Assembly (NCBI GenBank): GCA_034676125.1
Contig: JAUCCO010000066.1
Coordinates: 1 to 17,813, forward strand
DNA length: 17,813 nt
Reading direction: 5' to 3'
DNA from: UBA6183 sp034676125
GTDB lineage: Bacteria > Bacteroidota > Bacteroidia > UKL13-3
A program made the position numbers and the translations under genes. The notes beneath the pieces are model-generated. The model did no database searches. It saw only the letters and a program-made list of their open reading frames with translations, and was not told where the DNA came from. How positions within the stretch are numbered: position 1 is the stretch's first letter; every line of letters starts with the position of its first letter. Of the stretch, positions 15,401-17,813 are shown one piece after another.

Positions 15401-15431
15401 TTTGTATCCAAATTTTATTACAATAGTTTTG
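15401..15431 (+). promoter_or_regulatory. Bacteroidota-type promoter of the lipoprotein cassette
   Basis: TTTG (15401-15404), a 19-base spacer and TAGTTTTG (15424-15431), an exact TAnnTTTG box. Transcription would begin near 15437, about 22 bases before the ATG of the broken leader gene at 15459. Confidence 0.75.
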
Positions 15432-15458
15432 TGTTAAACAATAACCATTTAACACATT

Positions 15459-15641
15459 ATGAATAGTCTATTAAAAACATGTATCATTTGCATAACCTTG
15501 GTTTTAATTAGTTTTAACAGTTTTGCACAATTAAAATAGTTTAAACAAAGTAGTTATTGTTTACTCATAATTAAAGAGCAACAAGCGCAAATAGAAGATT
15601 TAAGAAAACAAATTGCTGAACTTAAAAGCCATGAAAACTAG
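15459..15641 (+). pseudogene. Broken secreted coiled-coil protein: signal peptide, in-frame TAG, C-terminal tail
   Basis: The ATG at 15459 opens a 26-residue frame that is a typical signal peptide (MNSLLKTCIICITLVLISF, then NSFAQ) and ends at TAG (15537). The same frame continues past the TAG for 33 codons to a second TAG at 15639, coding for a helical tail with IKEQQAQIEDLRKQIAELKS at 15570-15629. This is the coiled-coil ending common to large exported Bacteroidota proteins (tail-fibre-like or S74-associated). The whole frame is therefore a relic in which most of the middle has been lost. The tail overlaps the next gene's start (15631) by 11 bases, as in intact operons of this type. A functioning short leader peptide is the alternative. 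Confidence 0.65.
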
Positions 15642-16464
15642 TAAATTATTTACAGCAGTATTGCTACTAAGTATTTTTATAAGTAGCTGTACCGACAATT
15701 GCGAAAACCCATGCAATAAAGATTGCGAAACCTACAATCCTTGTAATTGCGAAACCCCACTTAAAGCAGATTTTGTAATGGAGGAAAAAGTTTGGGACAG
15801 GTGGTTTGAAATTGGAAGTCCTTTAGACGGAGGAAGGTCGATTCGGTACACAGTTACCACCCCAAAATACGACAGTTGTTTGTGGATTTTGGGTACAGAA
15901 ACACTGCGCGTAGCACAATTTTCAAGAGAAAGATATCCGAATAAGAGTACAATTAATCCAATGCTTATTGTGTACAAGAGTGTTGATGCGAGGTGTGTAG
16001 GTAAATTAAAAACAGTAGATACTTTGGTTCGTTCGTTTATAACGGCCGATGCTCCATTGTTACTAAAAGAGAAACAATGGCCAGTTTTTGGTTCTTATAA
16101 GGGGTACAAAAAATCAAACCCTAACAAAGAGGTTGTTGTAACGATAGATACCATTGGACCTACCATGTTCAATAGTTTATGGGGAATTCACATTACAAAT
16201 ATTCCTTATGATAATTATAATCCACCAAGATACATATTAAGATTTGATGGCACACCACAACAAGCCATAAATCGAATACCTTTTGGTGGTTCTGTCTCTT
16301 TTGTATCAACTTTTCAATACGGTTGGTTCGAGGGGTATGGCTTATTGAAAAATGATGAACTAAAAATTGTTTACAGTTATCACAAGGATACCGCTGCAGA
16401 CGGCAGGCCGAATTGGCAAAGCCAATTATTGCATGACGAATTTATTGGCTACCGAATAAAATAA
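15631..16464 (+). CDS. Lipoprotein with Cys-rich N-terminus, unknown function
   Basis: The ATG at 15631 is preferred over the TTG at 15613, as it gives a clean lipoprotein signal (MKTSKLFTAVLLLSIFISSC) with the lipobox ISSC and the lipid-bearing Cys20. The product is 277 residues. Right after the lipobox come five more Cys at 24, 28, 32, 38 and 40 in a short repeat unit ([ND]-C-E-x), encoded by three copies of ATTGCGAAA spaced 24 bases apart. The main part is beta-rich (ADFVMEEKVWDRWF, RSIRYTVTTPKYDSCLWILG) and resembles immunoglobulin-like or PKD-like secreted domains of Bacteroidota without a named match. It is likely on the outer membrane. It shares an operon with the two genes downstream and is probably under the XRE operator upstream. 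Confidence 0.8.
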   Translation: MKTSKLFTAVLLLSIFISSCTDNCENPCNKDCETYNPCNCETPLKADFVMEEKVWDRWFEIGSPLDGGRSIRYTVTTPKYDSCLWILGTETLRVAQFSRERYPNKSTINPMLIVYKSVDARCVGKLKTVDTLVRSFITADAPLLLKEKQWPVFGSYKGYKKSNPNKEVVVTIDTIGPTMFNSLWGIHITNIPYDNYNPPRYILRFDGTPQQAINRIPFGGSVSFVSTFQYGWFEGYGLLKNDELKIVYSYHKDTAADGRPNWQSQLLHDEFIGYRIK

Positions 16465-16471
16465 CATAACC

Positions 16472-16795
16472 ATGAAAAAATTACTTATCTTTAAATTACT
16501 CATACTTGTAATCTTAAGAGTAAATGCCCAATCTGTTGAAAATACAAATATTTGTGGAACTGTATATATTTCACAATATTTCAACACTAAAAGCACTGAT
16601 TGGAGAAGTACTATATCCAATAAAATAAATGATTTTAATTGGACCAATCAAGGCACCAATAACAGAACATTTAGCACATCTAATCACCCCATAGTTGTAA
16701 ATGGTGCGAATTTGTATGGATCAGACGATGTGGAGTTGCCTTTCTTCAGAACAACAGGTTCTAATGTAAACAATAGCAGTTATGAAAATTTATAA
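16472..16795 (+). CDS. Short exported protein, possibly a truncated larger gene
   Basis: The 107-residue product starts with a signal peptide (MKKLLIFKLLILVILRVNAQ). The mature part is rich in Asn, Thr and Ser (INDFNWTNQGTNNRTFST, then GSDDVELPFFRTTGSNVNNSS), as in the N-terminal part of larger T9SS-exported proteins, but it stops after 87 residues with no sorting domain. It lies 7 bases after the preceding lipoprotein gene and its end overlaps the next lipoprotein start by 14 bases. It may therefore be a complete small protein or a gene shortened by a deletion that joined it to its neighbour. No family is recognised. Confidence 0.6.
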   Translation: MKKLLIFKLLILVILRVNAQSVENTNICGTVYISQYFNTKSTDWRSTISNKINDFNWTNQGTNNRTFSTSNHPIVVNGANLYGSDDVELPFFRTTGSNVNNSSYENL

Positions 16796-17477
16796 ATGGT
16801 TGTTTTTGTTATTCCTTGCTTCCTGTAAGCAGGATGCCGAGCTTATTGATTTAAATAAGCATCATATATTGGCGGGTGTAGTGTCTAAAAACATGGTGTA
16901 CCACGATTTTGAACCTGATATAATTATTGACACATTAACAGTAACATCAGCTAATGGATATACTTCAATAAATACTTTAGTTATTGATATAGATAATGAT
17001 GGAATAAATGACATTGGATTAATTGCAACTAACCGTTCCTCTCAACCATTTAGTTATGACCATGACTATTATTCGGATATAATTCCCAAAAACACAGCAA
17101 CTAATAAAATTAGTATCAATGCAGATCGTATATACTATGATTATGGAAGTAAGGCTCATGATAAATATTTTTGCAACGGTATCATCAGAAAAGCAAATTA
17201 TAGGAGTGCTATTGGAGAACAAATAGGTGAATGGTCTCCAATAGATTCTTTGTATAAAGGTTATCCTTTACATAACGAAAGTTATGGTTTAGCATCAAGC
17301 TATGGAATCGGACAAGACGCTTATGAAAATGATGTTAATAATTGGCGAAATACAAGCAATAAATACTTAGGAATACGTTTTGTGCAAGGAAGTGATACAT
17401 TATATGGTTGGATACGAATGTCTGTAATAGGATACACTCGCATTATATTGCATGATTGTGCTTTTGAGAAGAAATAA
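16782..17477 (+). CDS. Lipoprotein with Asp-rich calcium-type loop, unknown function
   Basis: The 231-residue product has a short lipoprotein signal (MKIYKWLFLLFLASC) with the lipobox LASC and Cys15. A DIDNDGIND loop at 69-77 fits a Ca-binding D-x-D-x-D-G pattern. The C-terminal part (YLGIRFVQGSDTLYGWIRMS, 195-214) is a recurrent ending of surface proteins in Bacteroidota, with 'YLG.RF......YGW'. There is no T9SS sorting domain, so it is anchored by lipid only. It starts within the last 14 bases of the preceding gene, so the two are translationally coupled. The function is unknown. A terminator follows about 110 bases later. Confidence 0.8.
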   Translation: MKIYKWLFLLFLASCKQDAELIDLNKHHILAGVVSKNMVYHDFEPDIIIDTLTVTSANGYTSINTLVIDIDNDGINDIGLIATNRSSQPFSYDHDYYSDIIPKNTATNKISINADRIYYDYGSKAHDKYFCNGIIRKANYRSAIGEQIGEWSPIDSLYKGYPLHNESYGLASSYGIGQDAYENDVNNWRNTSNKYLGIRFVQGSDTLYGWIRMSVIGYTRIILHDCAFEKK

Positions 17478-17590
17478 AAGAAAGCGTAACACCAAAAAAA
17501 GATTTTACTGACAAAAAAATAAAACAATTAAAAATAACTTTTATGAAAACCATTTTGATGGATTGTAATAGTTGAGGTAGACAATCACAA

Positions 17591-17619
17591 AAAACGCGCG
17601 GCCTTGGGCCGCGCGTTTT
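17591..17619. terminator. GC-rich terminator shared by converging genes
   Basis: A 13-base perfect stem (17591-17603 with 17607-17619) around a TTG loop, with the core CGCGCGGCC. On the plus strand it ends in TTTTG, and on the minus strand in a run of six T. It lies between the lipoprotein cassette (+) and the membrane protein gene (-), so it can stop both. The 114 bases between the cassette stop and the hairpin hold no gene. Confidence 0.85.
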
Positions 17620-17643
17620 GTGTAAATAAAATTTCATTCAGAA

Positions 17644-17813
17644 TTACATTGGCCACATGGCTGCTTTCCACGGAATACGAGATAATATCAATACAAAACC
17701 AATGCTAAAAAACACCAATGCTTTTTTGTGTTTAGAAAGTGCTACCGTTTGTTTTTTACTTAATGTTCTTCCTACCTGAATTAATACAATACCAATTATC
17801 ATCATACTAATAT
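17644..17813 (-). CDS. C-terminal end of a membrane protein (5' end outside window)
   Basis: Read on the minus strand, an open frame enters from the right edge of the window and ends at TAA (17644-17646). The last 55 residues include two hydrophobic stretches, MMIIGIVLIQVG and ALVFFSIGFVLILSRIPW, separated by a Lys-rich loop (KKQTVALSKHKK), and end in WKAAMWPM. This fits two membrane helices joined by a basic cytoplasmic loop. No family is recognised from this fragment. The bidirectional terminator at 17591 follows its stop. Confidence 0.65.
   Translation of the reverse strand, partial: ISMMIIGIVLIQVGRTLSKKQTVALSKHKKALVFFSIGFVLILSRIPWKAAMWPM

Noticed and set aside
15537..15539. TAG as a recoded sense codon in the signal-peptide gene
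   Set aside because: RF1 (prfA) is encoded in the window and TAG ends other normal genes here (esterase, propeller protein, LUD protein). A broken gene is simpler.
17443..17637. Minus-strand open frame of 64 codons at the end of the cassette
   Set aside because: It spans the GC-rich terminator and the end of the lipoprotein gene; the true minus-strand gene ends at 17644.
1..17813. CRISPR array, tRNA, rRNA or intact insertion sequence
   Set aside because: Reading both strands I found no regularly spaced long repeats, no tRNA cloverleaf pattern, no rRNA signature and no transposase frame.

Overview
This AT-rich window looks like the chromosome of a member of the Bacteroidota. Three things point there: a type IX secretion C-terminal sorting domain on a secreted Asp-box protein; several promoters of the Bacteroidota form (TTG, about 19 bases, TAnnTTTG); and few recognisable Shine-Dalgarno sites. 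Lipid A and heptose enzymes (LpxH, RfaE2-type) show a Gram-negative envelope. I cannot place it to genus. I see no rRNA, tRNA, CRISPR array or intact insertion sequence.

Left part (1-4900). The C-terminus of a beta-helix-type secreted protein (+) converges on a three-gene minus-strand operon: sugar nucleotidyltransferase, secreted S41 protease with tricorn-like catalytic residues, and a small PsbP/DUF3805-like protein. glyA is divergent from this operon and ends at a strong GC-rich terminator.

Middle (4900-11400). A non-coding stretch holds two small hairpins and a decayed copy of the 3' end of the esterase gene found 1.7 kb away. Next comes a T9SS-exported Asp-box protein, all minus strand. 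Beyond it lies a minus-strand housekeeping run, in transcription order: LUD-domain protein, LpxH, secreted propeller-like protein, release factor 1, alpha/beta-hydrolase. Several conserved genes here appear to start at TTG.

Right part (11500-14900). A compact plus-strand operon carries panD, a flippase-like membrane protein, the heptose-1-phosphate adenylyltransferase gene and a class I DNA photolyase gene, ending in two hairpins.

Accessory end (15000-17640). A small XRE regulator faces a set of secreted or lipoprotein genes. Their divergent promoters are both near-perfect Bacteroidota promoters, with a perfect 8-1-8 palindrome between them. The first transcribed unit on the plus side is a broken secreted gene: a signal peptide, an in-frame TAG, then a C-terminal coiled-coil tail. 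A Cys-rich lipoprotein, a short exported protein and a second lipoprotein follow, then a GC-rich terminator and the tail of a minus-strand membrane protein that runs off the window.

Most of the window is ordinary housekeeping DNA. The parts most worth a second look are the XRE/divergent-promoter/lipoprotein cassette and the esterase-fragment duplication flanking the Asp-box gene. I do not see clear evidence of a wholly new system.
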